From assembly GCA_902580275.1 (NCBI GenBank), contig CACHJZ010000002.1, positions 62,001 through 126,000 of the forward strand: a stretch of 64,000 bases of DNA. Direction: 5' to 3'. Positions 20,091 to 29,849 of the stretch are shown here, in pieces. Source of the stretch: an uncultured Pelagibacteraceae bacterium. Its GTDB lineage: Bacteria; Pseudomonadota; Alphaproteobacteria; Pelagibacterales; Pelagibacteraceae. Made by a program: the position numbers and the translations under genes. The number at the start of each line of letters is the position of its first letter. The first letter of the stretch is position 1. The notes below the pieces were generated by a model. It was not told where the DNA came from. It worked only from the letters and a program-made list of their open reading frames with translations, and made no database searches.

Positions 20091-20708
20091 ATGACAAAAA
20101 GATTAAACTCAAAACACAAAGTTGATAGAAGATTAAAAGTAAATCTTTGGGGAAGGCCTAAGAGTCCTTTCAATACTAGAGGTTATCCACCAGGACAGCA
20201 TGGACAAAGTAAATCTGCTAAACCATCTGACTTTGGTGTTCAATTGCAAGCTAAACAAAAACTTAAATGTTATTATGGAAATATGAACGAAAGACAGTTC
20301 AGAAATGTTTATAAAAAAGCAATTATGAAAAAAGGTGATAGTGCAGAAAATTTAATTGGTTTACTTGAGAGAAGATTGGATGCAATTGTTTATAGAGCAA
20401 AATTAGCTACTACAATATTTTCAGCAAGACAACTTATTAACCACGGACATCTTAAAGTGAATGGTAAAAAAGTTAACATTTCAAGCTATCAAGTTAGAGA
20501 GGAAGACACTATAGAAGTTAGAGATAAATCCAAACAATTAGCTTTAATAGATGTGGCTCTTGCAAATAAAGAGAGGGAAGTACCTGAATATTTACAAGTT
20601 GATGAGAAAAATAAAAAAGTAAAATTTGTCAGAGTTCCAAAATTTGAAGAAGTTCCTTATCCAGTAGTTATGGAACCAAACCTAGTAATAGAGTATTATT
20701 CAAGGTAG
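20091..20708 (+). CDS. rpsD: 30S ribosomal protein S4
   Basis: Full-length S4, 205 residues. The N-terminal region has [15 protein letters not shown] and GYPPGQHGQ, and the S4 RNA-binding domain contains [12 protein letters not shown] and [18 protein letters not shown]. It is an early-assembly small-subunit protein binding 16S rRNA. It stands alone here rather than within an alpha-operon, which is common in alphaproteobacteria. A membrane-protein gene starts at TTG on the next base after its stop. Confidence 0.97.
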   Translation: MTKRLNSKHKVDRRLKVNLWGRPKSPFNTRGYPPGQHGQSKSAKPSDFGVQLQAKQKLKCYYGNMNERQFRNVYKKAIMKKGDSAENLIGLLERRLDAIVYRAKLATTIFSARQLINHGHLKVNGKKVNISSYQVREEDTIEVRDKSKQLALIDVALANKEREVPEYLQVDEKNKKVKFVRVPKFEEVPYPVVMEPNLVIEYYSR

Positions 20709-22289
20709 TTGAATTTATCTTTTAAAAAAATTTCAGTTTTTCTAGCTTTTGCTTATTTGGCTTTAGGCATTTATCTTTCCATAAATACGGGAATATCTCA
20801 TGATGAATTTCATGAACAACAAAATTGGACTTACAATGTTCAAGCAGTTAAAGATTTTTTAAGTACAGGTCAATATGATAGTTTTTTAAGTTTCAAGGAT
20901 AGATATCACGGCATAGGCTTCCATTATATCAGTCAACCAGTACAATTTTTATTTTCTGATTTAGTAAGAAAAACTTTTCAATTAAGTGAATATGGTGGAT
21001 TATTAATCTCAAAGCATATCGCTGTTTTTTTAATCTTTTTTACTTCAGGAATTTTTCTCTTTAAAATCTTAAAAATTATCAATGATGATGATAATTTTGC
21101 TATCATTTCTACAGGAATTTATTTTCTATTCCCTTATCTATTTGGTCATTCTTTATTTAACCCTAAAGACATACCATTTTTGTCGGTTTGGGTAATTTGC
21201 TCTTATTATATAATTATATTAATTCAAAATTTTAAAACTAATAATTATATATCCTTAAAATTGCTTCTAATTTTATCGTCCTTAACTGCATTTTTGATTT
21301 CTATAAGGACTCTTGGTTTTCTTATTTTTTTACAATACTTAATATTTTTAATTGTATTTTCTGAAACATATAAACAAGATCTCTTAATATTAATCAAAAA
21401 ACAAAGAAAAAATTTATTAATATTTACCTCTTCTACATTATTTCTGATTTATATCATGAACCCAATTTTCTGGCATAATCCACTTGAAATAATTAATTCA
21501 ATTGCGTGGATGGGAAAGTATCAACAAGATGTTTGTACAACAACTTTGGGAAAATGTATGAAAGCACTGGATCTTCCTGCAAGCTATTATTTTATTTGGT
21601 TATTTTTTAAATTACCAATTATTGTATTATTTGGCTTAGCTTTATATCCTTTTTGCGAAAGTAAACTATCCAAAAATAAATTTGCAAACTTTATTATTAT
21701 ATCTCTTTTGATAACCTCAACTTCTGTTTTGGCTATTTTTATTATTTTCAAGGTTGCTATTTACGATGAACTTAGACATATTATGTTCTTAATCCCTCTA
21801 ATACTTATAATAAGCTTAAGCTGTATTTACTTATATAATAAAAAAATATTTGTAATATTTGGAGTTATTACTTCAATATTTTTTGTAGCTGAAAATATTT
21901 CTATAAACCCTTATCAGTACACATGGATGAATTCTTTTGCAAAATTTTATAATATAAATAAAAACTTTGAAATAGATTATTGGGGTATAAGTAATAAATC
22001 ATTAAGTAATCAGATTATAAAAGATTATAAAAATAAAGAATTTAAAAAAAGTAATTGTATTTATGGAGGCCAATATTCAGATGTTTTTTTACAAAATTAT
22101 GGTTTCAAGTGTTTTAAATCATATAGTGAATTAGACACTGCGAAAGATAGACCATATTATGTAATAAAAAATGTTAGAAATATAAAACGTTCAAATCCAA
22201 AAGATTGTGAACTAGTTAAAAATGAAACGTTTAATTATTTATTTGATTTAAGATCTATAAGTGCTGGAAGTTTGTGGTACTGTAACTAA
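20709..22289 (+). CDS. Multi-pass membrane protein, GT-C glycosyltransferase-like
   Basis: A 526-residue protein with about ten to twelve hydrophobic segments. The first extracytoplasmic loop contains SHDEFHE, an acidic motif like the catalytic Asp-Glu of PMT/ArnT-type GT-C enzymes, followed by HSLFNPKDIPF. The fold suggests transfer of a sugar from a lipid carrier on the periplasmic face, but family and substrate are not certain. The start is a TTG directly after the rpsD stop, with AAGGT just upstream. The 3' end overlaps the convergent small membrane gene by 4 bases. Confidence 0.65.
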   Translation: MNLSFKKISVFLAFAYLALGIYLSINTGISHDEFHEQQNWTYNVQAVKDFLSTGQYDSFLSFKDRYHGIGFHYISQPVQFLFSDLVRKTFQLSEYGGLLISKHIAVFLIFFTSGIFLFKILKIINDDDNFAIISTGIYFLFPYLFGHSLFNPKDIPFLSVWVICSYYIIILIQNFKTNNYISLKLLLILSSLTAFLISIRTLGFLIFLQYLIFLIVFSETYKQDLLILIKKQRKNLLIFTSSTLFLIYIMNPIFWHNPLEIINSIAWMGKYQQDVCTTTLGKCMKALDLPASYYFIWLFFKLPIIVLFGLALYPFCESKLSKNKFANFIIISLLITSTSVLAIFIIFKVAIYDELRHIMFLIPLILIISLSCIYLYNKKIFVIFGVITSIFFVAENISINPYQYTWMNSFAKFYNINKNFEIDYWGISNKSLSNQIIKDYKNKEFKKSNCIYGGQYSDVFLQNYGFKCFKSYSELDTAKDRPYYVIKNVRNIKRSNPKDCELVKNETFNYLFDLRSISAGSLWYCN

Positions 22290-22552
22290 TCTGAGCTTTC
22301 TCTAATTTCTTTTTTTATTTTTTGAATAAATTGATTTATCAATTTGGCATCTTCTTTAGATAAATAACGCTCTTTTTTTACAGCTTTTTTTAATTCTTCC
22401 CTGATTTTGTTTACTCCATCCTTACGACCTTCTTTTGTCATAAGAACCTCACTTTGAGATGTAAACTCCTTAATCTGTTTTGCAATCGTTAATTCATAAA
22501 CTAAAACTATAGCAACAACTGCTATTAAAGTTTTATAAATGAATTGCTTCAT
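22286..22552 (-). CDS. Small single-pass membrane protein of unknown function
   Basis: An 88-residue protein with one N-terminal hydrophobic segment (about residues 5-22), followed by a strongly charged, probably helical tail rich in lysine and glutamate. I do not recognise a family. It overlaps grxD by 4 bases and closes the long minus-strand run from sfsA through the purine genes, bolA and grxD, so it is very likely translated. Its stop overlaps the end of the convergent membrane protein gene by 4 bases. Confidence 0.65.
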   Translation of the reverse strand: MKQFIYKTLIAVVAIVLVYELTIAKQIKEFTSQSEVLMTKEGRKDGVNKIREELKKAVKKERYLSKEDAKLINQFIQKIKKEIRESSD

Positions 22553-22881
22553 GATTTATGAGGTATATTTTTATCCTTCAAAACTTTTTTCAATTCGCCA
22601 TTTTCGAACATTTCTTTGATGATATCACACCCACCAATAAATTCATTTTTGATATATAGTTGAGGTATAGTTGGCCAATCACTATAATCTTTTATGCCTT
22701 GTCGTATATCTTGGTTTTGCAAAACATCTACACTTTTAAAATTTACTTCTAAAACTTTTAATATATTAGCTACTGCTAAAGAAAAACCACACTGAGGCGC
22801 GTCAGGCGAACCTTTCATAAAGAGGCATACGTCATTGCCTTTAATCTCGTTACTTATTGTTTCTTTAATTTGTTGATCCAT
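22549..22881 (-). CDS. grxD: Monothiol glutaredoxin (Grx4/GrxD type)
   Basis: A 110-residue monothiol glutaredoxin with the CGFS active site in DAPQCGFS, the TIPQLYI cis-proline block and GGCDI. Proteins of this type hold a [2Fe-2S] cluster with glutathione and deliver it to targets, commonly with a BolA partner. That partner is encoded immediately upstream and overlaps by 17 bases. A role in iron-sulfur cluster trafficking or iron sensing is therefore well supported by family knowledge and context. Confidence 0.94.
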   Translation of the reverse strand: MDQQIKETISNEIKGNDVCLFMKGSPDAPQCGFSLAVANILKVLEVNFKSVDVLQNQDIRQGIKDYSDWPTIPQLYIKNEFIGGCDIIKEMFENGELKKVLKDKNIPHKS

Positions 22882-23110
22882 TTTTCTCCTTAGTTTTCAA
22901 GGCAAGCGCATGTAACTGATTTCCCATTTTGCCTTTCAGAGAACTATATACCATTTTATGCTGTTCTATTTTACTTTTTCCTACAAAATGAGACGAGATT
23001 ACTGTCGCAGAATAATGATTTTCATCACCCGCTAAGTCTTGAATCTCAACGGTTGCATCTGGAAAAGCCTCTTTAATAAGAGCTTCCAATTCTTTTACAT
23101 TCATTGCCAT
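22865..23110 (-). CDS. bolA: BolA family protein
   Basis: A small BolA-fold protein of about 81 residues, with the helix-turn segment VISSHFVGKSKIEQHKMVY and the C-terminal HALALKT. BolA proteins pair with monothiol glutaredoxins to form [2Fe-2S] heterocomplexes. I start at ATG 23110, which shares one base with the purL stop (TAATG). ATG 23104 would give an almost identical protein. A further in-frame ATG at 23137 lies inside purL and would add a non-family extension. It overlaps grxD by 17 bases. Confidence 0.9.
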   Translation of the reverse strand: MAMNVKELEALIKEAFPDATVEIQDLAGDENHYSATVISSHFVGKSKIEQHKMVYSSLKGKMGNQLHALALKTKEKNGSTN

Positions 23111-25305
23111 TATTGCTCCATGTACTCCATTAGCCAATTTTTATTATGTTTAGATAATTCGTCAACTGATATCTTTTCGCTATCTATATTAATATAATTA
23201 TCTTTTTGAACTTCCCCTAAATTATCAAAGTGTACTGAGTTCTCTTTTAAGATATTTTCAACTTTTTTTAAGTTTTTCTTAGAAACTTCAATTATGTATC
23301 TTCCTTGATCTTCACTGAAAAAAAACTCAAATTTATTTATTAAGCTTTTCAATTTATTTAATTTAACTCCTTTTTTTCCTTTAATACACATTTTCGCAAT
23401 AGCTACAAGAATTCCACCAAGGGATACATCTCTACAAGATAGTATAAGTTTTTCTCTCATTAATTTCATAACTGTAGAACCATTGTTTTTTTCATTAAAA
23501 AGATTAATTTCTGGTGGAGGACCTTTTTTTTCATTTAGAATGCTTCTCGCAAACACGCTTTGGTCTAGATGACCTTCAGTTTTACCAATAACAAGTATTA
23601 CATTGCCCTCGTTTTTGAGATCCATAGTTAACATATTTTTGTAATTTTTTAATAATCCAACTCCACCAATTGATGGGGTGGGCTTAATACCTTTGTCTTT
23701 TGTTTCATTATAAAAAGAAACATTTCCAGAAACGACCGGGAAATTTAAATATTTACATGCCTCAGATATGCCCTGTACACATTCAACGAACTCACCCATA
23801 TTTTTTTCTTTCTCAGGATTTCCAAAATTTAAGCAATTAGTTATTGCAATTGGCTCAGCACCTACTGAAATAAGATTTCTCCAACTTTCGCATACTACTT
23901 GCTTCCCTCCAGTTAACGGATGGGCAAAACAATATGTCGCTGAAGAATCCACACTTGCAGCAACTGCTTTCTCAGTTCCATGAATTCTTACAACACCAGC
24001 ATCTCCACCAGGTTTTTGTATGGTGTCTCCCATAACTGTGTGATCGTACTGGTTCCATATCCATTTTTTTTCACAAATATTTGGATTTGAAAGTAATTTT
24101 ATTAAACAATTATTTATCTTAAGAGATTTAAAATTCTCTTTTTTAAATTTTATTTTTTGAGGAATTTTTGTTTTCTTCCATTTGCGATCATATTCTGGTG
24201 CATCTTCAGCTAAAAAATCTATTGGAATATCTGCAACTTTTTTACTGTCGAAATAAAGTTCAATTTTTTTTGAGGTTGTTGTTTTTCCAATTACAGCAAA
24301 ATCCAAATCCCATTTATCAAATATTTTTTTCGCATTTTCCTCTTTTCCATTCTCAAGCACAATAAGCATTCTTTCTTGACTCTCAGATAGCATAATTTCA
24401 TAAGGTGTCATTTTTTCTTCCCTGCATGGAACTTTGCTTAAGTCTAGTTCTATTCCCAATTTACCTTTTGAAGCCATTTCAATGCTTGACGATGTTAATC
24501 CAGCTGCACCCATATCTTGAATTGATATAATAGAATCGTCAGCCATTAATTCTAAACATGCCTCTAATAAAAGTTTTTCTGTAAACGGATCTCCAACTTG
24601 AACAGTTGGTTTTTTTTCCTCAATTTTATCGTCAAATACTGCTGAAGCCATGCTAGCACCATGTATTCCATCTCTCCCAGTTTTTGATCCAACATAAATT
24701 ACAGGTTTACCAATACCAGCTGCTTTTGAATAAAAAATTTTTTTCTTATTAACTAAACCAAGAGTCATTGCATTAACTAAAATATTTCCATTATAAGACT
24801 CGTCAAAACATGTTTGACCTCCAATTGTTGGAACACCAATGCAATTTCCATAACCACCAATTCCTTTAACAACTCCTCTTAATAAATTTTTAGTTTTTTT
24901 GTGTTGAGTTGATCCAAAATGTATTGAATTTAAATTAGCAATAGGTCTTGCACCCATTGTAAAAACATCTCTCATGATACCACCTACACCAGTTGCAGCA
25001 CCTTGATAAGGTTCTATAAATGAGGGGTGATTATGACTTTCAATTTTAAAAACAATAGCATCTTCATCATCAACATCGATAACACCAGCATTTTCACCTG
25101 GTCCCTGTATCACTCTTTTACCTTGCGTGTGAAGATTTTTTAAGTGCTTCCTCGAAGATTTATATGAACAGTGTTCATTCCACATAGCTGAAAAAATTCC
25201 GAGTTCAGTTAGATTTGGCGTTCTTTTCATAAGATCACAAATCTTTTTAAACTCATCTTTTTTTAATCCATGATCTATAGCTACTTGTTCGTTTACTGTT
25301 GTCAT
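23110..25305 (-). CDS. purL: Phosphoribosylformylglycinamidine synthase subunit PurL
   Basis: The 731-residue synthetase subunit of FGAM synthase (small PurL form), which works with PurQ and PurS to convert FGAR to FGAM with ATP and glutamine. Typical blocks are NEHCSYKSSRKHLK, KIESHNHPSFIEPYQGAATGVGG, IQDMGAAGLTSSS and PVVSGNVSFYNET. It overlaps purQ by 4 bases and bolA by 1. The order purC-purS-purQ-purL makes a compact block for consecutive purine steps. Confidence 0.97.
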   Translation of the reverse strand: MTTVNEQVAIDHGLKKDEFKKICDLMKRTPNLTELGIFSAMWNEHCSYKSSRKHLKNLHTQGKRVIQGPGENAGVIDVDDEDAIVFKIESHNHPSFIEPYQGAATGVGGIMRDVFTMGARPIANLNSIHFGSTQHKKTKNLLRGVVKGIGGYGNCIGVPTIGGQTCFDESYNGNILVNAMTLGLVNKKKIFYSKAAGIGKPVIYVGSKTGRDGIHGASMASAVFDDKIEEKKPTVQVGDPFTEKLLLEACLELMADDSIISIQDMGAAGLTSSSIEMASKGKLGIELDLSKVPCREEKMTPYEIMLSESQERMLIVLENGKEENAKKIFDKWDLDFAVIGKTTTSKKIELYFDSKKVADIPIDFLAEDAPEYDRKWKKTKIPQKIKFKKENFKSLKINNCLIKLLSNPNICEKKWIWNQYDHTVMGDTIQKPGGDAGVVRIHGTEKAVAASVDSSATYCFAHPLTGGKQVVCESWRNLISVGAEPIAITNCLNFGNPEKEKNMGEFVECVQGISEACKYLNFPVVSGNVSFYNETKDKGIKPTPSIGGVGLLKNYKNMLTMDLKNEGNVILVIGKTEGHLDQSVFARSILNEKKGPPPEINLFNEKNNGSTVMKLMREKLILSCRDVSLGGILVAIAKMCIKGKKGVKLNKLKSLINKFEFFFSEDQGRYIIEVSKKNLKKVENILKENSVHFDNLGEVQKDNYINIDSEKISVDELSKHNKNWLMEYMEQ

Positions 25306-25985
25306 TTAAGATTATTTAATAAATTTTTAAAAAAAATTGACCCATCTTCTCCCGAAAGATACTTATCAATCATCCTTTCAGGATGTGGCATCATTCCTAA
25401 AATATTCTTTTCTTTATTAAATATACCAGCAATATTTTGTAATGCTCCATTGGGATTTGATTTCTCATTTACTTCACCTTTTTCATTGCAATAAGAAACT
25501 GCTATTAAATTGTTATCTTCAAGCATTTTTAACTCGTCATTTGTACAGAAATAATTACCCTCATTGTGAGCAATATGAAGTTCTAAAACGTCTTTATCTA
25601 TACTATTAAAGTATTTATTATTTTTGTTGTTAACTTTTACAAATACATTTTTACATATAAATTCAATATTTTTATTTTGTTGAAGAACACCAGGCAGCAG
25701 ACCAGTCTCTGTTAATATTTGAAAACCATTACAAATACCTAAAACTAACCCGCCTTTTGCTGCAAAATCTACTACAGATTTAATAATTTTACTTTTACCA
25801 GCTATACTTCCACATCTAAGATAATCACCGTATGAAAACCCTCCTGGTAGAACAATTAAGTCTGATTTAGGTAGTTGTTCATCATCGTGCCATACCATCT
25901 CATTTTTAAAGCCGAATTTTTTTAGCGCTACATCCATGTCTCTGTCACAATTTGAGCCTGGAAAAATAATAACAGATGAATTCAT
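25302..25985 (-). CDS. purQ: Phosphoribosylformylglycinamidine synthase subunit PurQ
   Basis: A class I glutamine amidotransferase of 227 residues that supplies ammonia to PurL. The nucleophile is Cys85 in VLGICNGFQIL, and the His/Glu pair is in MMPHPERM near residue 203. The N-terminal FPGSNCDRDMD and LPGGFSYGDYLRCG are standard PurQ motifs. It starts 6 bp after purS and overlaps purL by 4 bases. Confidence 0.97.
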   Translation of the reverse strand: MNSSVIIFPGSNCDRDMDVALKKFGFKNEMVWHDDEQLPKSDLIVLPGGFSYGDYLRCGSIAGKSKIIKSVVDFAAKGGLVLGICNGFQILTETGLLPGVLQQNKNIEFICKNVFVKVNNKNNKYFNSIDKDVLELHIAHNEGNYFCTNDELKMLEDNNLIAVSYCNEKGEVNEKSNPNGALQNIAGIFNKEKNILGMMPHPERMIDKYLSGEDGSIFFKNLLNNLK

Positions 25986-25991
25986 TATTGA

Positions 25992-26225
25992 TTATAAAAT
26001 TTCAAAATTTTCAATTACCAGATTTGCTAAAAGTTTTTTACACATATCTTCAACTTTGATTTTTGCCTTAGCTTCATCCTTTTCATTAACGTCAACTTCA
26101 AAGAATTTGCCCTGTCTAACTTCATTTACAGACGAAAAGCCCATCCCGTTTAATGTTTGCTGAATCGCTTTACCTTGTGGATCTAAAACACCATTTTTAA
26201 GTGTTACTATTACTTTTATTTTCAT
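25992..26225 (-). CDS. purS: Phosphoribosylformylglycinamidine synthase subunit PurS
   Basis: The small 77-residue subunit that bridges PurL and PurQ. It shows the PurS pattern VTLKNGVLDPQGKAIQQTL with a following beta-alpha-beta core. Its presence agrees with the small form of PurL found here. It overlaps purC by 4 bases. Confidence 0.95.
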   Translation of the reverse strand: MKIKVIVTLKNGVLDPQGKAIQQTLNGMGFSSVNEVRQGKFFEVDVNEKDEAKAKIKVEDMCKKLLANLVIENFEIL

Positions 26226-27007
26226 TTATTTTTTATTTTTACAGCTTTTGGTTTTGGAAATCTTAGTGGTCTAACATTAGATTGTTCATGTAAAATTCCT
26301 AGTCTTTTTGCGACCTCTTGATAAGCTTCTATGAGATTACCTAAATTTTTTCTAAACCTATCCTTATCAAGTTTTTTTTCAGTATTCATGTCCCACAACC
26401 TGCAAGTATCAGGACTTATTTCATCAGCTAATAGAATTTCATTTTTACTATTATTTTTGTATCTTCCAAACTCAACTTTGAAATCCACCAGTTTAATTCC
26501 TATTCCCCTAAACAGACCTACTAAAAAGTCATTAATCCTTAATAGTTGTCTATCAATCTTCTCTATTTCTCTTCTAGTTGCCCATTTAAAAGTATAAATA
26601 TGTTCCTTAGAAATAAGAGGATCGCCTAGCTTGTCATCTTTTAAGCAATACTCAATTAATGTAGAGTCTAAAACAGTACCTTCTTCGATACCGAGTCTAT
26701 TTGTAAGAGATCCAGTGGCAATGTTACGAACAACAAACTCAATAGGTATAATTTCTACACGCTTAATAAGCTGCTCCCTCATATTTAATCTTTTTACTAA
26801 ATGATTTTTAATTCCTACCTGAGATAAATATGTAAGAATATGTTCAGATATTCTATTATTTAGAATGCCTTTGCCATCTATGACTGATTTCTTTTTATTA
26901 TTGAAAGCCGTCGCATCATCTTTGAAATGCTGAATAACTAAATTTTTCTCACTACTTGCATAAACTATTTTTGCTTTACCCTCGTATAGTTTTTTGCCTT
27001 TTTTCAT
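26222..27007 (-). CDS. purC: SAICAR synthetase
   Basis: Phosphoribosylaminoimidazole-succinocarboxamide synthase, 261 residues. It joins CAIR and aspartate with ATP. Diagnostic blocks are LYEGKAKIVY at the N-terminus, EFVVRNIATGSL, and DEISPDTCRLWD with the metal/ADP-binding acidic residues. It begins 3 bases after a GT2 glycosyltransferase gene that separates it from purB, and overlaps purS by 4 bases. Confidence 0.96.
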   Translation of the reverse strand: MKKGKKLYEGKAKIVYASSEKNLVIQHFKDDATAFNNKKKSVIDGKGILNNRISEHILTYLSQVGIKNHLVKRLNMREQLIKRVEIIPIEFVVRNIATGSLTNRLGIEEGTVLDSTLIEYCLKDDKLGDPLISKEHIYTFKWATRREIEKIDRQLLRINDFLVGLFRGIGIKLVDFKVEFGRYKNNSKNEILLADEISPDTCRLWDMNTEKKLDKDRFRKNLGNLIEAYQEVAKRLGILHEQSNVRPLRFPKPKAVKIKNK

Positions 27008-27010
27008 TGG

Positions 27011-27787
27011 TTAAAATATTTTATTAAAGAATCTAGTTACTCTGTAATCTAATGTTTTATCATGATCTATATTTTTTTTCTTTAAAATTTCTATTAAAAA
27101 ATCAAAAGATTGACTTCGTCTTTTCCACCACCTAGGAGTGTATTTTTTATAGTTATTCTCATTTCCCTCATTATTACTTAAATATCTTGTAAGCATTTGA
27201 TCAGTTATTGATAAGTTCTGTTTAAAATTAAAAAAATAAGAAACTAATCTAAAATCAATAGCAAGCTCAGAGTATTCTTTTTCAAATTCTTCATTTATAA
27301 AATTTGAAAAGCTATCTCTCCTTATTGAAATTGTACTAGTAGGAAAAATAGTAGGCCATCTTTCTTTAAAGTTCGTGTTGTTTGTGTAACTAAATTTTTT
27401 TGCTGTTTTACTATAATTGATAATTTGTGGTAAATCACACAAACATTCTTTTGATTTATCTTCATCAAAAATTTTGGATATTTTTTTTAGCTTATTTTTT
27501 TCAAAACAATCATCTGAGTCTAATAATAAAATTATTTCTCCTTTTGACGACTGAAATAGATTTTTAATAATATTGATTTGATTTAATTCAGCAGTTGGAA
27601 ATTTTCTCTCTATATTAAATAGCTTAATATTTTCGAAAGAATTTATTATTTCAATGGATTTATCTTGTGAACCATTATCTCCAATTAGGATTTCGAAATC
27701 AATATAATCTTGATTTATGCAAGAAGATAAACATTCTTTCAGATATTTTTCTTTGTTGTAATTAGATATAAGTATAGAACAATACAT
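27011..27787 (-). CDS. Family 2 glycosyltransferase inside the purine operon
   Basis: A 258-residue GT-A glycosyltransferase. The N-terminal SILISNYNKEKYLKECLSS and IGDNGSQDKS are typical of family 2, and LLLDSDD supplies the metal-binding DxD. The acceptor and donor are unknown; surface polysaccharide is the usual target. It lies between purB (1-base overlap, TAATG) and purC (3-base gap), so it is transcribed with them although it has no known purine role. It looks like an insertion that kept the operon intact. Confidence 0.82.
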   Translation of the reverse strand: MYCSILISNYNKEKYLKECLSSCINQDYIDFEILIGDNGSQDKSIEIINSFENIKLFNIERKFPTAELNQINIIKNLFQSSKGEIILLLDSDDCFEKNKLKKISKIFDEDKSKECLCDLPQIINYSKTAKKFSYTNNTNFKERWPTIFPTSTISIRRDSFSNFINEEFEKEYSELAIDFRLVSYFFNFKQNLSITDQMLTRYLSNNEGNENNYKKYTPRWWKRRSQSFDFLIEILKKKNIDHDKTLDYRVTRFFNKIF

Positions 27788-29079
27788 TAATCAAATACTC
27801 TTTTAAAAATACGATTAATATTTTTAAAATGTTTTTTATAAACAAAAATTTGCTTCAATTCTTTTTCTGAAATTAGTTTTGAAACTTCTTTATCTGAAAT
27901 TAGTAAATCCAATAAATTAATATCCTTTTCAATACTTTTTTTGGCATTTTTCTGAACTTTTCTATAAGCCAACTCTCTACTTATGCCTTTTTGGGTAAGT
28001 TTAAGCATTACCTCTTGGGAAAATACCACTCCATTTGTCAAATTTAGATTTTTCAACATCTTTTTTGGATAAACAATCATTTGATCCAAGATGTTTCCAA
28101 GTCTTACTAAAGCAAAATCTAAAGTAATATTAGCATCCGGTCCTATATTTCTTTCAACGCTCGAATGAGAAATATCTCTTTCATGCCATAGAGCAATATT
28201 CTCTAATGCTGGGAACACGTAACTTCTAACCATTCTTGCTAATCCTGTTAAATTTTCACTTAGAATAGGATTTTTTTTATGAGGCATCGCTGAAGATCCT
28301 TTTTGATCTTTAGAAAAGTATTCTTGTAATTCATAAACCTCACTTCTTTGCAAATGTCTGATTTCAGTAGAGACTCTTTCAATTGATCCCGCAATTATTC
28401 CCAGGACTGAAAAATAATATGCATGTCTATCTCTCGGAATTATTTGTGTAGAAATTGTTTCAGGCTTTAGCTTTAGTTTTTTTGCAACATGTAATTCAAT
28501 TCTAGGATCAATATTAGCATATGTGCCAACAGCACCAGATATTGCACAAGTTGATATTTCATGAATTGCATTTTCAAGCCTTTTTTTGTTTCTTTTAAAT
28601 TCTGCATAATAAGATGCAAGTTTTAAACCAAATGTTATAGGTTCTGCATGAATTCCATGACTTCTACCAATACATGGAGTGAACTTATATTTTTTTGCTT
28701 TCCTTTTTAAAACTGAAAGTATTTTTTCAATATCTTTAAGAAGAATATTTCCTGATTGAACTAATTGAATATTAAAACTTGTATCTAAAACATCTGACGA
28801 GGTCATGCCTTGATGTAAATATCTTGCTTTAATTCCTGCTTGTTCTGTGATTGATGTTAAAAAAGCTATTACATCGTGCTTAACTTTTCTTTCAATATCG
28901 TGAATTCTTTTTACTTTAATTTTACCTTTTTTTTGTACAATTTTAGATACACCCTTTGGAATAATTTTATATTTTTCCATTGCTTGTGCAGCTGCTACTT
29001 CTATATCTAGCCAAACTTTATACTTGTTTTCTTCTGACCAAATTTTAACTAATTCTTTTCTTGAATAACGAGATATCAT
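27787..29079 (-). CDS. purB: Adenylosuccinate lyase
   Basis: A 430-residue member of the fumarase/aspartase superfamily that removes fumarate from SAICAR and adenylosuccinate. The signature loop is SSAMPHKKNPILSEN with the catalytic serine, TSSDVLDT provides part of the active site, and GRSHGIHAEP holds the catalytic histidine. It is coupled to map upstream and to the GT2 gene downstream by single-base overlaps. Confidence 0.96.
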   Translation of the reverse strand: MISRYSRKELVKIWSEENKYKVWLDIEVAAAQAMEKYKIIPKGVSKIVQKKGKIKVKRIHDIERKVKHDVIAFLTSITEQAGIKARYLHQGMTSSDVLDTSFNIQLVQSGNILLKDIEKILSVLKRKAKKYKFTPCIGRSHGIHAEPITFGLKLASYYAEFKRNKKRLENAIHEISTCAISGAVGTYANIDPRIELHVAKKLKLKPETISTQIIPRDRHAYYFSVLGIIAGSIERVSTEIRHLQRSEVYELQEYFSKDQKGSSAMPHKKNPILSENLTGLARMVRSYVFPALENIALWHERDISHSSVERNIGPDANITLDFALVRLGNILDQMIVYPKKMLKNLNLTNGVVFSQEVMLKLTQKGISRELAYRKVQKNAKKSIEKDINLLDLLISDKEVSKLISEKELKQIFVYKKHFKNINRIFKRVFD

Positions 29080-29849
29080 TAGTACGGGGGCTTTGTATAA
29101 CCTTTATCAGATTCTGTAAAAATTTCATAACCATTTTCTGTAATTCCAACTGTATGTTCAAACTGTGCAGAAAGTGATTTATCTTTTGTTACTGCTGTCC
29201 ATCCATCATTTAACAGCTTAGATTCAAATTTGCCTGCATTTATCATCGGCTCAATAGTAAAAGTCATTCCAGGAGTTAACTCTTTTCCGGTATTTTTATT
29301 GCCATAGTGTAAGACATTAGGTGGTTCATGAAATACATCGCTAATACCATGACCACAAAAATCTCTTACGACACTAAATCCTTTAGCTTCAACGTAAGTC
29401 TGTATCTCGTATCCAATATCTCCAAGTTTTACTCCAGGTTTTAGAATTTTGATTGAATTTATTAATGACTCGTAAGTTGCATCAATCAAATTTTTTGCTT
29501 TAATAGAAATATCTGGCACAACAAACATTCGACTTGTATCCCCATAAAAATCATTCACGACAGCAGTAACATCAATATTTAATATATCACCCTCAACAAG
29601 CGTTCTATCTGATGGAACTCCATGACAAATAACATGATTTAAGGATGTGCAAACAGATTTTTTATATCCTCGATAAAACAAAGGTGCAGAATATCCACCA
29701 TTATCTCTAATATACTCAAAACATAAATTATCAATTTTTTCGGTGCTTATTCCTGGTTTAATATGATCGGTAATCATATCTAATGTATTGGATGCAAGTT
29801 TTCCTGCAATCCTCATTTTTTCAAATTTCTCAGAATAATTACTCATCAA
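29079..29849 (-). CDS. map: Methionine aminopeptidase, type I
   Basis: A 256-residue pita-bread peptidase that removes N-terminal methionine from new proteins. The five metal ligands are visible: Asp in NIDVTAVVNDFYGD (two aspartates), His in GHGISDVFHEPPN, Glu in TIEPMIN and Glu in QFEHTVGIT. There is no N-terminal zinc-finger extension, as expected for bacterial type Ia. Its start overlaps the end of sfsA by 11 bases, and its stop shares a base with the purB start. Confidence 0.96.
   Translation of the reverse strand: MMSNYSEKFEKMRIAGKLASNTLDMITDHIKPGISTEKIDNLCFEYIRDNGGYSAPLFYRGYKKSVCTSLNHVICHGVPSDRTLVEGDILNIDVTAVVNDFYGDTSRMFVVPDISIKAKNLIDATYESLINSIKILKPGVKLGDIGYEIQTYVEAKGFSVVRDFCGHGISDVFHEPPNVLHYGNKNTGKELTPGMTFTIEPMINAGKFESKLLNDGWTAVTKDKSLSAQFEHTVGITENGYEIFTESDKGYTKPPY

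Noticed and set aside
24168-24365. Open frame on the plus strand opposite purL
   Set aside because: It is antisense to a well-conserved gene and has no ribosome-binding site or family resemblance; it is a shadow of purL codon use. Similar antisense frames elsewhere in the window were dropped for the same reason.
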